A stretch of DNA of 64,000 nt from contig MU278361.1 of NCBI GenBank assembly GCA_022385755.1, positions 655,776 through 719,775 on the forward strand. Direction: 5' to 3'. Below are positions 47,919 through 58,561 of this stretch, piece after piece; position 1 is the first letter of the stretch, and the number at the start of each line of letters is the position of its first letter. Source of the DNA: Trametopsis cervina. Its lineage: Eukaryota > Basidiomycota > Agaricomycetes > Polyporales > Irpicaceae. A model generated the notes under the pieces. The model was given only the letters and a program-made list of their open reading frames with translations. It made no database searches and was not told the DNA's origin. The translations under genes and the position numbers were made by a program.

Positions 47919-50097
47919 TCATTCACTGCTTCCCGCAGCACGGGGCTCCTGCGTCTCCTCGATATCGCGCGGGTAGGGGTGCGGCGCGGTCGTGTCGCCC
48001 GCGCCTCCACCGCCATGCGCGACCTTCTTCCATATCTTCGAGAGCCTATCGCGCGACACGCTTCTGCGACTTTCGCGAGAAGTCGAGCGCGAGTGGATGT
48101 TCCCGCGCCCGCCACGTCCCGTTAGCTCAAAGTCGCCCTCCTGGGGCGTGCGCGCCTCGGGAGCTGGGCTTTGCCGGTCTGTGAGGCTCGCTGCGCCGCC
48201 GCGCCCTGTCGAGTGTCTGGGAGCACACACGGGTGCGGATGATCAGTTAGGGTTCGGGAAGGGCGGGGTGGTGAGAGTGTGACGTACATGCCCTCGGTGT
48301 CATGCGATGCGAGGTACGAGTCGAGCTTGCTTGGGCCGCGCGAACGGGACCGTGAGCCGGATATGTTGCCTGCACCGCCGCGGCCGCTCGAGCGCTGGAA
48401 GATCAGTGTGTGAGTACGTATACAAAGAGGCACTGTACTGTATCAGGAGAAGCGGAAGATGGGAAGAATAGGATGGGCGGATTGACTGATTGATCATCAT
48501 CGTGCGGGCAGTGGAATAGAGTTGGGAAGACGGCGTAGAACAAGACAGGCGCGGGAAAACAAGCAGACGCGGTCGTGTGCACTTCGGGCGTGTGGCGAGC
48601 CCGAGATCTGCGTGAACGGGGGCGAGAGCGAGAGATAAGGGAGAAGAAGGGAGGAGGAGGGGGAGGGGGAAGAGCAAAGCGAGAGAGCGAGGGGGGTACG
48701 CACCACAACTTTTGCCTTGGTCGCATCTTCGATGACCTGCCGCTCGTACGCGGCCGTGCTCGCATGGTTCTCGGACACGATCGACTGCGTCTGGGGAAAG
48801 CCCTCGGGCACCAACGACGCAGCGCGCGCGCGCGAGCCAGAGCGGATGTTGCCCACGCCGCCGCGGCCGACTGAGCGTGCCTGTGAGAGTGAAATGTGTC
48901 GTAAGCACGCTGAAGAGGAAGAGGAAACGAAGAGGGGGTGCACGTACTCTGTCGTCGGTATCCGTCTCGAGTTCGCGGCCGGGGAGCCCTGGGGGGCTCT
49001 CGTCGTTCTCGGGGTCTGGGGCTGAAGGCGAGAGAGGGACGGGGTAGATGTTGCCTATTCCGCCTCTGCCGGTCGATGTCTGAGTGTGGACGCCACCATC
49101 GTCAGTGGTTTGGGCGCGGGCGCGAAAGAGAGGGGAGCAGAAAACGATACGCACATAGTCTCGTCCACGGGAGACGGATTGGCTGTTCTCTTCGGCGTCG
49201 GCTTCAGGTGCTGTCGGCGTTGTCGGGGTGGTCGGCATTGTCGTGGTGGGCGGCATTGCCGTGGTGGGCGACATTGTCGTGGTGGTCGACATCGTCGTGG
49301 TGGTAGAGCGAAAGAGAGAGAAAAAGAGGGGTGCAGGGGTGGAGCAGGAGAGAGGAGGAGGAAAGAGGTCAGTTATGAGGCAAAGGACGGCCGGTAGCAC
49401 GTAGATCCGATGAGCAAATTGGCTAAAGTGCGAGACTAGCTATTCGCGGCGTGCGAGTCGAGTCACAAGTGTGCCGAGCTCCAAGGGGGCACGGCTAGGG
49501 CGAATGGAGGATGAGGGTGAAGAGAGAGAGAGGGGAAGGAAGAGGGCACGAGAGAGAAGAAGGGATAGATGAAGGGAGGCACTGTCTGTCCGGGCAGGCG
49601 GGCGGGCGTCCCCAGGGCCTGCTTCCCCGAAACGCGGAGGGTGGGATTCGAACGGACGAGCGGCGGGCCCTCGACGTCCGCGGTGGCCGAGTGGGCAAGC
49701 TCGCGATGGCTAGTGAAATGCCCATTGGAGCGTGACATGCGCTGTCCCCTTCGCACCCAACCGCACGCGAGATAGAGATAAGTGACGAGCTGTGCGCAGA
49801 GTCCTTATCTGCAGCGCTCCCTTATCTCTGCCAGGCACGGCGACGCCCACAACAGACCACTCGTGCACAAATAGGAAGGTGTGTAGGATGGAACGATAGG
49901 CAGATTAAGGTTGGAAGGATGGAGAGGAGGTGCTTACCGTCGATGAGCGTGTCCGCGTCCGTCGTCGATGTGCGCACCGACGCGTCGTCCCGTGCGGACC
50001 CCCCGCCGAACACGTTGCTGAACTTGGCGCCGAGCTGCGAGAGCGGTCGGGTTAGGGGTGCGAGGCGCGGCGGTGATTCAGATGGCGAGCGGGCCAT
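47919..50097 (-). CDS. DUF3602 (PAR32-like) GRGG-repeat protein
   Basis: This hydrophilic Ser/Arg-rich protein of 309 residues has exons 50097-49938, 49210-49155, 49079-48948, 48880-48704, 48394-48288 and 48216-47919. It carries five GRGG-type repeats: GRGGIGNIY, GRGGVGNIR, GRGGAGNIS, GRGGAASL and GRGGRGNIH. These define DUF3602 proteins. The yeast member Par32 is a phosphoprotein that restrains ammonium transporters downstream of TORC1/Npr1, so a nitrogen-signalling role is possible but only by analogy. Four repeats lie at the starts of exons 3 to 6. Exon 1 (starting MARSPSESPPRL) requires a 727-nt intron, long for this window. An alternative start at ATG 49292 gives a 301-residue product beginning MSTTTTMSPTT from a minisatellite. 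Confidence 0.7.
49215..49310. repeat. GTGGT-CG minisatellite
   Basis: Imperfect tandem units of about 18 bp (GTCGTGGTGGGCGGCATT-like) run through this stretch, at the 3' end of the proposed first intron of the DUF3602 gene. On the minus strand they read as a Met-Pro-Thr-Thr repeat. Confidence 0.7.
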
Positions 50098-51116
50098 TTT
50101 TTTTTTCGTTGAAGAGTGAGGAGAGCCGCGACACCGTGTCGTCGGGGCTGTGAGAGGGATGGGAGGAGAGGGGGAGGGCAAAATGGGGAGAGGAGGGATT
50201 GAGAAGGAAGAGGAGGGGTGTTTACCTTTTGGCTTTTACTGGCCTACCGTGGCTGGTTTGTGTGCCGGTGCGCATTAGGCCCTGGCACGCGCCAGATGGT
50301 GTCAGCTTGGGCTGCTCCGGCGTCATGAGGCAGGGTGTGCTGCGTGGCATGATCCATCCCGTGAGGTCTTGTCCCCCTCCTCCGTGGCAGTCTCTGGTTA
50401 TGTGGGGACATGTATTAGTATTGTTGTAGCACGTTCAATCCGCCCATGTCGCACGCGGATGGCGAACGTTGGCTGCACCTGCGGTTAACTGCAGGCTGGG
50501 CCCGTGCGAGTGGAGACGACGAAGACAACACGGGGACAGCTGGGCAACGCGGGCCTACCTGGTGGGACGATCTCCCGGGGTGCGAGTTGGGCTTAGGCGA
50601 GCTACCGTCCACCCCTCCGCCTTTTACATCGTTTCCCCATTCCAAATGCACATCTCAATCCCATCTTAGTCCGATGCGGCGGAGGCAAAATCACACACCA
50701 GGCACCCCGCACATCCACATCATGTTCGTGTTCGTGTCCAACAAAGCTGGAAGAATAGTAGCAGCCACAGCCTCATACCATCCCATCCATACCTCCATTT
50801 AGACGTACAGTAAAGGCTAACAATAGATCCGACTCTCGTTACGATTACATTACACTGCACCCCGTGTTCCAGAACAGCGTCGAAGCAACGCACGCACCGC
50901 CGGGACCCACAAATGCGGCCAGCGAAGGTAAATTTACTGCATGTACGTACATCTGCATCTCCCCCTGATGCTCACACGTCCACCCGACGCCTCTTCCAAG
51001 CGCACGCCAATCACCCTCCTCTCACCCACTTTTCGTCACCGATGGCGACACCCACCGCAGATCATCCCATTCCGCCTCTCCCATCCCTCTTCTCCTTCTC
51101 CCGGCCTCATCACTCA
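50098..51116. other. Intergenic between DUF3602 and COG7 genes
   Basis: No coding frame with domain-like composition. It contains the DUF3602 promoter and the COG7 3' end. Confidence 0.4.
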
Positions 51117-53924
51117 TCACACAGCCGCCCACCCCCTGAGCCTCCCCACAACGCCCAACACAGCATCCCTACTACCCTCCTCCGCCTCCCTATACCTCTC
51201 CCTCCCAACACCATCCTCCATCTCCACACACTCCCTCCACCGATCCAGCTCCGCGTCCTCCACGTTCAGCGCCATCGAGATGCTCGACAGGTACCCGAGG
51301 TCCGACGCGAGCTGCGCAGCGCCGCTCGTGCTCAGCGCGCGGATTCCCGGTAGAACTGTGAGTGTCATGTGCGCGAGCAGGGAGAGCCCGAGCGAGGAGA
51401 GCCATGCGGCTGACACCGCCTCAGGCGCGAGCGCCGCTGCCTGCAATGGCGCAGGTGACAATACAGGCGGGGTCTTCATCGACAACGACGCCGTCCGCCT
51501 TCCATGCGTATGCCCACCCGCCTGCCCAGGCGACACCGCACCCTCAACAGCAGCCGGTTCAGCGAGCGCACGCAACATGTCCGCACGTACGAACGGCAAC
51601 GTCTCAAGCGAGAACGCAAGCCCGTCGTCATCCGCGTACACCTCAAACAGCCTCGGGAGGTTCAACAACCCCTCAGCGACGCGCTGCATCGTCTCCGTCG
51701 GCGACAGCGAGAACGTCGGGACCAACACCGCGCTCGTCGCCGCCCCTCCTGCACCTGCGCCCCGCTTCGTCTTCGTTTCGGGTTGGGCGGACCACACGGG
51801 CATGCTTGGGTACCCGACCAGTCGTGCGCGCAACGGCGAGAGTATGACGTCCTGCAGCGCGACCTGACAATGTCGCGCAAAGCCCGACAGCGCTTCCCTC
51901 GACTCGGTCAGCACCAACACAGGCGCGATAGCAGGGAAGAGGTATCCCGACGGCGTGCGTTTCGGCTCAGGGACAGGCGGAGTGGGCGTGAGGAACAGCT
52001 GCTGGTCACCGCGCCCCGATTCAGGATCGACGCGTTCCAATAAATCATGCAACTCCATATTATTCAACTGCGACTGCGCGAGGACCTGCACCGCGCCCCT
52101 CGTCGTCCCGCCCACCACGAACCCAGCAGGGTCCGCCCGCCCAAGACGGAACGTATGTGAGATGGAGGCGAGCGCTGCGCGCAGACGGCCCTCGAACGAG
52201 CCGAGTCGGTCGTGCAATGCGCGGGCGGCCTCGAGCGTGTGCAGCAGCGCCTGGATTGCAGCCCAGTCGTCTGCGGTGTAGTCGAGGTCTGAGAGGTCGG
52301 CGCTGGCGAGCGAGGCGGGCCCCGCTTGGTGGGAGGAGGCGACTTCGGCTTTGGAGCGCTCGATGAAGGTCTTGAAGAGGTGTTCGAGGGCGTGCACGAG
52401 CCCCGCGGCGCCGTATCCGTGCGTGAATGCTTGACATCGCGTTAATGCGTCGTCGGCTGCACCAAACACGTCTACCGAGCGCTCTCGTAGAAGCCGCGCT
52501 CGGTCTGTGTTGGTCTTTGCACTGGTGTCTTCGCCGAAGATGGTTCGCAGCGCGTCGGAGAGGAAGCGCTGTTCCCACAGACCGTAGTCTGTCTGGAAGT
52601 CGACGAAGGGCTCGAAGAGGTCCGCGTCCCACGATAGAGCCGCAGTGCCGTTTGCGCCGGTGAGTGGGTTGCCGCTGATGGAAGCACGGTGGGGACCAAT
52701 ACGCCGCGAGACGGACATGCGCGCAGACGAACGTCGACGTAGTCGCTTTTCGTTACCGTCAGGTTCGGAAGGGGTGAGTGGCGGCAGCGAGTAGCTGATC
52801 TTTTCTAGGATCTTGTCGGCAGCGACAGCAAATTCTTGTGTGGCTTGGTACGTTGCTATGAGCTGTGGCAGAGCTTTGGGACCATGGTGTGATCCGACGG
52901 CGGCGAGACGTTCAGAGAAGCTCGGTTGCAGGGAAGATAGCGTGGTCGTAATGAGCGTAGAGAGAGTGGGCATGGGGTCGGGGAATATGGCCGAGATGGA
53001 TGTGCGTTCAGTCGACAGCATCGTGAGGAACGTAGAATAGAACTGTGGCAGAAATTGCGCGAATGTCTGCGCGCCCGCACCAGCCTCCGCGCCAGAATCG
53101 CAGTCCCTCAAACGTGCGTCCTGCCACATCTCGACGAGGTGCGCCTTGCGCGAGCCATAGTAGTAGTTCCTAAACTCCGACTCACGCTGGATATTCGAAA
53201 ATATCGAGAAGTAGTTTTTGCATACCACGACGTCCTGCGAGTGCACAGCAGCGACGAGCGCCGAGCTGAGCGACGCCTCGAGCTGGTTCTGCAAACTGAC
53301 CATCAACGTGCGCCGGCTCTCGAACTCTGGCGTGTTCTGGAACACGACCATACTCTTGCTCGCCTCGGACAGACGCTCCGCCGCACGTTCGTAGTTCTGC
53401 TCGCCGAGCAAAGAGGTCACGTCAGACTCGAGCGTGCTCCAGCTCTCCGCCTCGCGCAGCACCTCACGCGCCGCCTCCATGTTCCGCTTCACCGTGTCGA
53501 GTACGTGCAGACGCGCGAGCGCCGCGCTCGTGTCGGGTGCAGCTGACGCCTTGCTTTTGAGCGAGACATCGTGCAGGAGGGCTTGGAGGGAGAGCGCGCC
53601 GTCGCGCATGAAGTGCAGGTCGTAAGTTAACCGTGACGCGCCGCGCGAGATGTCGTCGATGAGCCGTTCAACCTGCAAGGATGTATCTTCGCTCGCGAGC
53701 TCGAGCGTCCCTACGAGGTGCGTCACGCGCTTGTCTAGTTCGTTGAGGCCCGCAGCGGATTCGAAGGGGGTGTTGCCGTTGGTGGCTGGGGCGTCGATAG
53801 CGAGGACTTCGTTTATCCATGACACGACGTCTTCATGTTCCGAAAGAGAAGACAGGAGCTCCGAGGAAGAGAGCGTCGTCGGATCGGGCAGAACGAGGTC
53901 CTCCATCTCTGCGATAGCTTCCAT
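51117..53924 (-). CDS. COG7: Conserved oligomeric Golgi complex subunit 7
   Basis: COG7 belongs to lobe B of the COG tethering complex, which captures retrograde vesicles at the Golgi. This is a single-exon gene of 935 residues. The N-terminal region has VVSWINEVL and the heptad-like VTHLVGTLELASEDTSLQVE coiled coil, followed by YDLHFMRDGALSLQALLHD and LHVLDTVKRNMEAAREVL, which are typical of COG7. The middle carries YFSIFSNIQRESEFRNYYYG with HLVEMW following, a strong COG7 signature. The C-terminal third is long and Ala-rich. I chose the ATG at 53924 (MEAIAEMEDLVLPDP); a second in-frame ATG six codons later is also possible. Absence of introns in a 2.8-kb gene is unusual beside its intron-rich neighbours. 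Confidence 0.88.
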   Translation of the reverse strand: MEAIAEMEDLVLPDPTTLSSSELLSSLSEHEDVVSWINEVLAIDAPATNGNTPFESAAGLNELDKRVTHLVGTLELASEDTSLQVERLIDDISRGASRLTYDLHFMRDGALSLQALLHDVSLKSKASAAPDTSAALARLHVLDTVKRNMEAAREVLREAESWSTLESDVTSLLGEQNYERAAERLSEASKSMVVFQNTPEFESRRTLMVSLQNQLEASLSSALVAAVHSQDVVVCKNYFSIFSNIQRESEFRNYYYGSRKAHLVEMWQDARLRDCDSGAEAGAGAQTFAQFLPQFYSTFLTMLSTERTSISAIFPDPMPTLSTLITTTLSSLQPSFSERLAAVGSHHGPKALPQLIATYQATQEFAVAADKILEKISYSLPPLTPSEPDGNEKRLRRRSSARMSVSRRIGPHRASISGNPLTGANGTAALSWDADLFEPFVDFQTDYGLWEQRFLSDALRTIFGEDTSAKTNTDRARLLRERSVDVFGAADDALTRCQAFTHGYGAAGLVHALEHLFKTFIERSKAEVASSHQAGPASLASADLSDLDYTADDWAAIQALLHTLEAARALHDRLGSFEGRLRAALASISHTFRLGRADPAGFVVGGTTRGAVQVLAQSQLNNMELHDLLERVDPESGRGDQQLFLTPTPPVPEPKRTPSGYLFPAIAPVLVLTESREALSGFARHCQVALQDVILSPLRARLVGYPSMPVWSAQPETKTKRGAGAGGAATSAVLVPTFSLSPTETMQRVAEGLLNLPRLFEVYADDDGLAFSLETLPFVRADMLRALAEPAAVEGAVSPGQAGGHTHGRRTASLSMKTPPVLSPAPLQAAALAPEAVSAAWLSSLGLSLLAHMTLTVLPGIRALSTSGAAQLASDLGYLSSISMALNVEDAELDRWRECVEMEDGVGRERYREAEEGSRDAVLGVVGRLRGWAAV

Positions 53925-54789
53925 CTGTGTGCATTTCCGTGTGAGCACGACTGATCACGGAATAAAGTAAACATGTATCGTTAACTTGCATTGTCAAGCT
54001 GAAGACTCGCTATAGAATCTGATTATGTCAGTCAGCTTGGTGTGTCTGTAATGCTCCTCTAGTATATGTTGAATGGTCGACGAGCCGGTTGCTCTTGTCA
54101 GGGTGGAGTGCTTTGCACGAGGAGACGGCGGTCATTGCGAGAAGAGCTGCTGTATTCGAGCGCCTATACACATCGCTGAAGAGAGCGCCAGTTTCATCGC
54201 GGTCACGTGCGAAATGCCATCGCTTCTCTCATAAGTTATCTCGTGCGGGCAACTCTCATGACCCACACCTCGAAGATATGCGTCCCTCGTACATACAGAT
54301 TTAGACTACAAAACACTCCAGAAAAGCAGTCATCTCAAACTACCATCGGCCGAACTTTCACTGGGTCTCTGATGAGGCGGCAGGGCGAAAGTAGATGTGG
54401 GTTATAAGCGACTGATACGTGGAGTTGCTGCGCAGACATATCTCTTATAACCCTTACCTCGACATCATCCATCCCTCCATCATACATACAGGTTCAGACT
54501 GCGGAACACTTCAAGATAGCAATAAGCTCAAATTATCGTTCTAGCTATGCCTTACAAGAGGGGAGGACAAAGAGTATGTATGGGTTATGAGAGAATTGTC
54601 TGTAGCTGATAAATATAGGTAGGACGAGCTATCATGTAGTATGGTATGTGATGTAGAACAAGGCAAGGTTTATTTTTATCACGCCGTCTTATATCATACA
54701 CCATGTCTACATAATCGCAGGCTGGGATCTAAACTGTGTTTAGTTGTGGTTTACAGTCGGAGGTTCATCTATACAATCAATCCACAAGT
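53925..54789. other. Intergenic between COG7 promoter and secreted-protein 3' end
   Basis: Nothing coding is seen. A degenerate direct repeat is present: the segments near 54250-54420 and 54450-54600 share CATACAGRTTYAGACT and CTCAAACTACCATCG-like text. Confidence 0.35.
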
Positions 54790-55713
54790 TCAGCAGCTAT
54801 CACCGCCAGAATTATCTAGTGCATGGCCAGCAAGTTGACTAGCAATACAAGACCTCGGGACCCAGAACCAGACCGTCTCCCCTCCGTACGCTGCAATCGG
54901 TGCGCGGACCATACTTGCTGCTCTATCCTTTGAGCTATACCGGTACCCACCGCCACCAGCCGGGAGTGCGAACGGCACAGGATCCTGGAAGGCGCCGCTG
55001 TTGAATGTCGTGTCCTGGCCATCGCGCGCGAAGATAAGTCATAACGTCCTGGAGAACACCGAGTTCAACAGGACACGTACAACGAAGTAGTTGTAGAAAC
55101 CTGAACACCCTGCGAGGTTCAGAGGAATAATAATCGCGCCATCGCCTTGGTGTGGCGGGGCATCAAAGTCGACGCCGAAGTCTTGTCGGTTACAGAGGCT
55201 TGCTTGGGTCGTGGCAGAACACGATGAGGCCACGGAGACTGGCGCTGCGGTGTTCAGTGCCTGCACGATGGTTGATCAGCCGTATTCGGTGAGGTGCAAT
55301 GTGGACTGTCGACAATTACTGAGGGTAGGATCCATGTACACCAGTTGCTGGTGCCTCTATAGCGCCCGAAATGAAATCCCGCAGAAGAAGTGCTTTCAAC
55401 GTCGAAACGCTGCCCTGCACTAGCAGTGCCTGGAGTAAAGTGAGTCCCTCACTATCAGAGTCATTGTCATTCATGAATACCCATCACATAGCCGCAGGGC
55501 TTGTTTGATAGCCATCCTCCCGCTGGAACAGTGCCGGAGTTGCCACATGCGGCTGGTTTTGGTGCGTTCGCTGGTGGAGATTGTTGAGATGTGCAGTTGA
55601 ATAAAACGTTGAGAGGATGGAGCCTGACCTATAGTCGGAAATTCGTTGATTGCATAGGCACTGGCTGTGAGTGCTAGTAGAGCGTATAGTATTTTGACTC
55701 TCATAGACGGCAT
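54790..55713 (-). CDS. Secreted cysteine-rich protein (apparent frameshift at exon 1/2)
   Basis: Exons 55713-55629, 55570-55482, 55429-55320, 55260-55081 and 55014-54790 have good splice sites. The first exon encodes a clear signal peptide (MRVKILYALLALTASAYA). Exons 2-5 share one open frame: AACGNSGTVPAGGWLSNKPC, RYRGTSNWCTWILPS, SSCSATTQASLCNRQDFG, NLAGCSGFYNYFV and ETVWFWVPRSCIAS, ending GGDSC. Eight cysteines fit four disulfides in a small extracellular protein of about 230 residues. The sum of exons is 689 nt, one base short of a multiple of three: exon 1 joins exon 2 in the wrong frame. A single missing A in the AAA run near 55560 would repair it, so this is either a fresh pseudogene, an assembly error or a mis-read first intron. 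The family is not recognised. Confidence 0.55.
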
Positions 55714-56454
55714 GATACAGAGGGCACTGCGGAGATACGAAAACGAGACGCACATTTCGCCACAGTACACACGTGTAGAGCTTATAAGTGATGTATAAAG
55801 CTGCAGTTCATTCAGTGCGGCCTCGTCATTGAAGCTGCAGATAGCTGTCTATGACACTTCTGTCCCAGTCGGTGACGTAGATGCATGGTACATACCCACA
55901 TGACCCATATCTGCGTTGTATGATTGGTGGATAATCTACTCTCCCGTCTCTTGGCAACAGAGAGTAGTTGGTAGACATGCGGTGGTTGACACCGCAAGCA
56001 GGATTCGGAGATGGATACGCTTCTACGTCTCGGGAGGTGTCAGCGAGAGATGAGTCTGACAGCAATACGGACCGCATACTTCGGCCATCTTCAGTGTACA
56101 GTTCTTATTGAGAAATTGCAACAGCTTTACGCAAGGCGAGTATGGCTGGGGAGACGAAGACATGGGCGACTGACTTGCTCGTTGCTTCACGTGCAACTAA
56201 AGGGTACTATTCAACAAACGGTGTCCATGATATATGGCATCCGTTCATCGAGGTGAGTGTTCAGGTGCAACGATCAGTCGGAAGATCATGCAGCAGATCT
56301 TAGCGTACTGGAAAGCTACAAAAAGAAGCAAATGGATGGTGGTGGTTCACACAGAGAGCAACTCAATTGGGACGCACCTGGTGAGGTCGCATCTCGATTT
56401 TTACATTCTCTGCCCGCTACAATCCCCTGACCCAGCGGAGCCTGTACGACAATT
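55714..56454. other. Intergenic before right arm
   Basis: This is the promoter side of the secreted-protein gene and the sequence up to the inner edge of the right arm. No gene is supported. Confidence 0.35.
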
Positions 56455-56896
56455 CTATGACTCAGCGTGAAAGAACATTACGGCGTATGGAAATATGTTG
56501 TTGCGTACCTGGTACAGGGCAAATAGGGCGCACAGGAAGTTGGAGCTCATTCCTATCCATCCGTATCGTAACGCCGAATGCGACAAGGGCGGCGAAAGCC
56601 TGCAAACCAGTGGATTAAAGGATGAATCGGAATATGTGTACTGTGACTGACCGTAGGCTGTGAGACCGGCAAGGGATATCGTGGAGATGGGCGAATAGGG
56701 CACAAATGGCGACTTGCCACGCCGTTGAGGTGAATCCTCTCAGTGCCTTTGCGGGAAGATATTGACGGTTGAGTTATGGCATGGTGGTACATATATACGG
56801 CCTGTCTGACGTCGCATTGCCGGCGGCACAGCGTACATTGTCCCAAAATGTGCCCGTTTTGATTATTCTGGACCTGATGTCCTACCAGCCTGTGAA

Positions 56897-57160
56897 GTGG
56901 CAGAAGGAAACTCAACGCACGCTGTCCTTGGACTTACCACCTACTCAAAGAGCCCATTACTTTTCAGACGTCTGGAACGCTTGTACTCTGGAAGAATAAT
57001 CAAGGCGCAAATGGAAGATAGAAGACCGCTATCAACTTCGATCTATGAGCTCGCGTTGATACTCCTATTCAAGGACGTGCGACTGATCAGTCTGATTGTG
57101 AGGCACGACCTACAAATGCACGTACGAATCGCAGGCCTACTCACATTGTCTCTGTTCTAG
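56897..57160 (+). other. Frame conserved between both arms, right-arm copy
   Basis: This is the counterpart of 34062-34463: GLTTYSKSPLL, RRLERLYSGRII and MEDRRPLSTSIYELALILL. The frame is open in both arms, with some conservative replacements. No start or splice structure can be fixed, so it is listed as an unexplained conserved frame. Confidence 0.25.
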
Positions 57161-58561
57161 CGATGAGCATGTTTGCGCACCACTGGGTACATCCGTTCTG
57201 GATCGTCCTCCAGCTGGAATCAATAAAAGCGGGAGCATGGGAATTGCATGAACGGGAGAGACGGGCGGGCATCAGCCACACCTTTCAAGGGTCCTTCAAC
57301 GTGGTGATGCCTTACGAGAATATGCACGGCACGGTTGCAGAGTTGTGACACGACGATAATTGCGCAGGTCGCTACAGAGAGCATGCGAGTACTGCTTCCG
57401 CGAGATGATAACCATTCGGATACGGAAAGACAGTGTATGAGGTTGTACTCACTTTGTTTACATGTAGCATGGAATAGTCGTCAATGACCGTGATATCACC
57501 TACTCTGAGGTGGGATAGTGGCCGTTGGTGAGACAAGCGGTCAACGCCCTCGTCGACAAACGTTCGCTCTCGATTTAGAGCAACGGCGTCCTTGCACACT
57601 ACTTGTTCATTTTGATTTAATTCTGCTGCATCAGTAGCTTAAGCAGACACTCACGATTTCTGACAGTGTTTGTCATATATACTCTCCACAACGGGAAGCC
57701 ACCCAGGTAGAGACGTCCTGCAAGTCCAACTTCAACTGAAATTGATGTGATGAACCGTGACGATGTGGCGATTCGTACGCATATAGTAGGTACTGTAGCG
57801 CCTGTTTACCGCGGTCACCATCCCCAACCTATCATCACCTGGCAGTGCATCCATTGCATTGCATTGCGTCCGATTCAGCAGAACGGCGTCACACATAAGG
57901 TTCGATGAACGGAGGCGTTTACGACAGCTGCGGGGGTCCTGCTTAGACATCTGCACGAGTTCAGATCCCCACGGTCATTACGGTCTTTTCGTTTTCATCC
58001 TGAGGGCACGCTGGAAGGGCGACATGCTACGGCTGTGCCTGTAACTCCCAGCCCCCACTCCTTGCATCTGGTCCCCTTCGAGCAGACCAGCCCCAGCGGT
58101 AGCGATGGCTGCACTACCATCCAGTGGCAGTAGTGCCCTTCGTTACATCACTATCTCAGGCAAAGTCTCATCTATGCTTGGCTCAATTTTGATTTGCTGA
58201 CAGTTCTTGATAGATATTCGGTGTGAAGACCTCTCTGGTAGTGGCCACCGCTACTTTGTACAAATTGCGGCGGGCGAAAGCGGGAATAAGACGGCAGTCG
58301 CAGCTCGTACGAAGAATCCGAAGTGGACTGAACTGTTTACATAGTGGGTCTCCTTGACCAATTCGCAGACACTACACTCATACTTCTCGCGTAGTGGCGT
58401 GCCTAGCAATTCAAAAATTACTCTTACTGTTTGGAGGCGCCGCAGAATACTCTGCAATCGAATCATTGGCTCAGCCCACATCGATATTGACTCGACGCTA
58501 GACAGTGACAACCAGCAAGGTGATTGATTAAATAACTTCATTTAATTTTAGTTACTGAATC
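57161..58561. other. Upstream flank of NLR B (within right arm)
   Basis: Non-coding sequence that mirrors 32674-34061. It includes a run of TTGCATTGCATTGC near 57855, also present reversed in the left arm near 33365. Confidence 0.4.

Noticed and set aside
49620..49770. tRNA-Ser-like text (GGTGGCCGAGTGGGC on plus, and TTCGAATCCCAC on minus)
   Set aside because: The D-arm-like and T-arm-like parts are on opposite strands, the T stem has mismatches and no acceptor stem partner was found. Not a tRNA gene.
51362..52043. Long plus-strand frames antisense to COG7
   Set aside because: They follow from the high GC third-position bias of the COG7 coding strand and have Arg/Pro/Ser-rich shadow composition.
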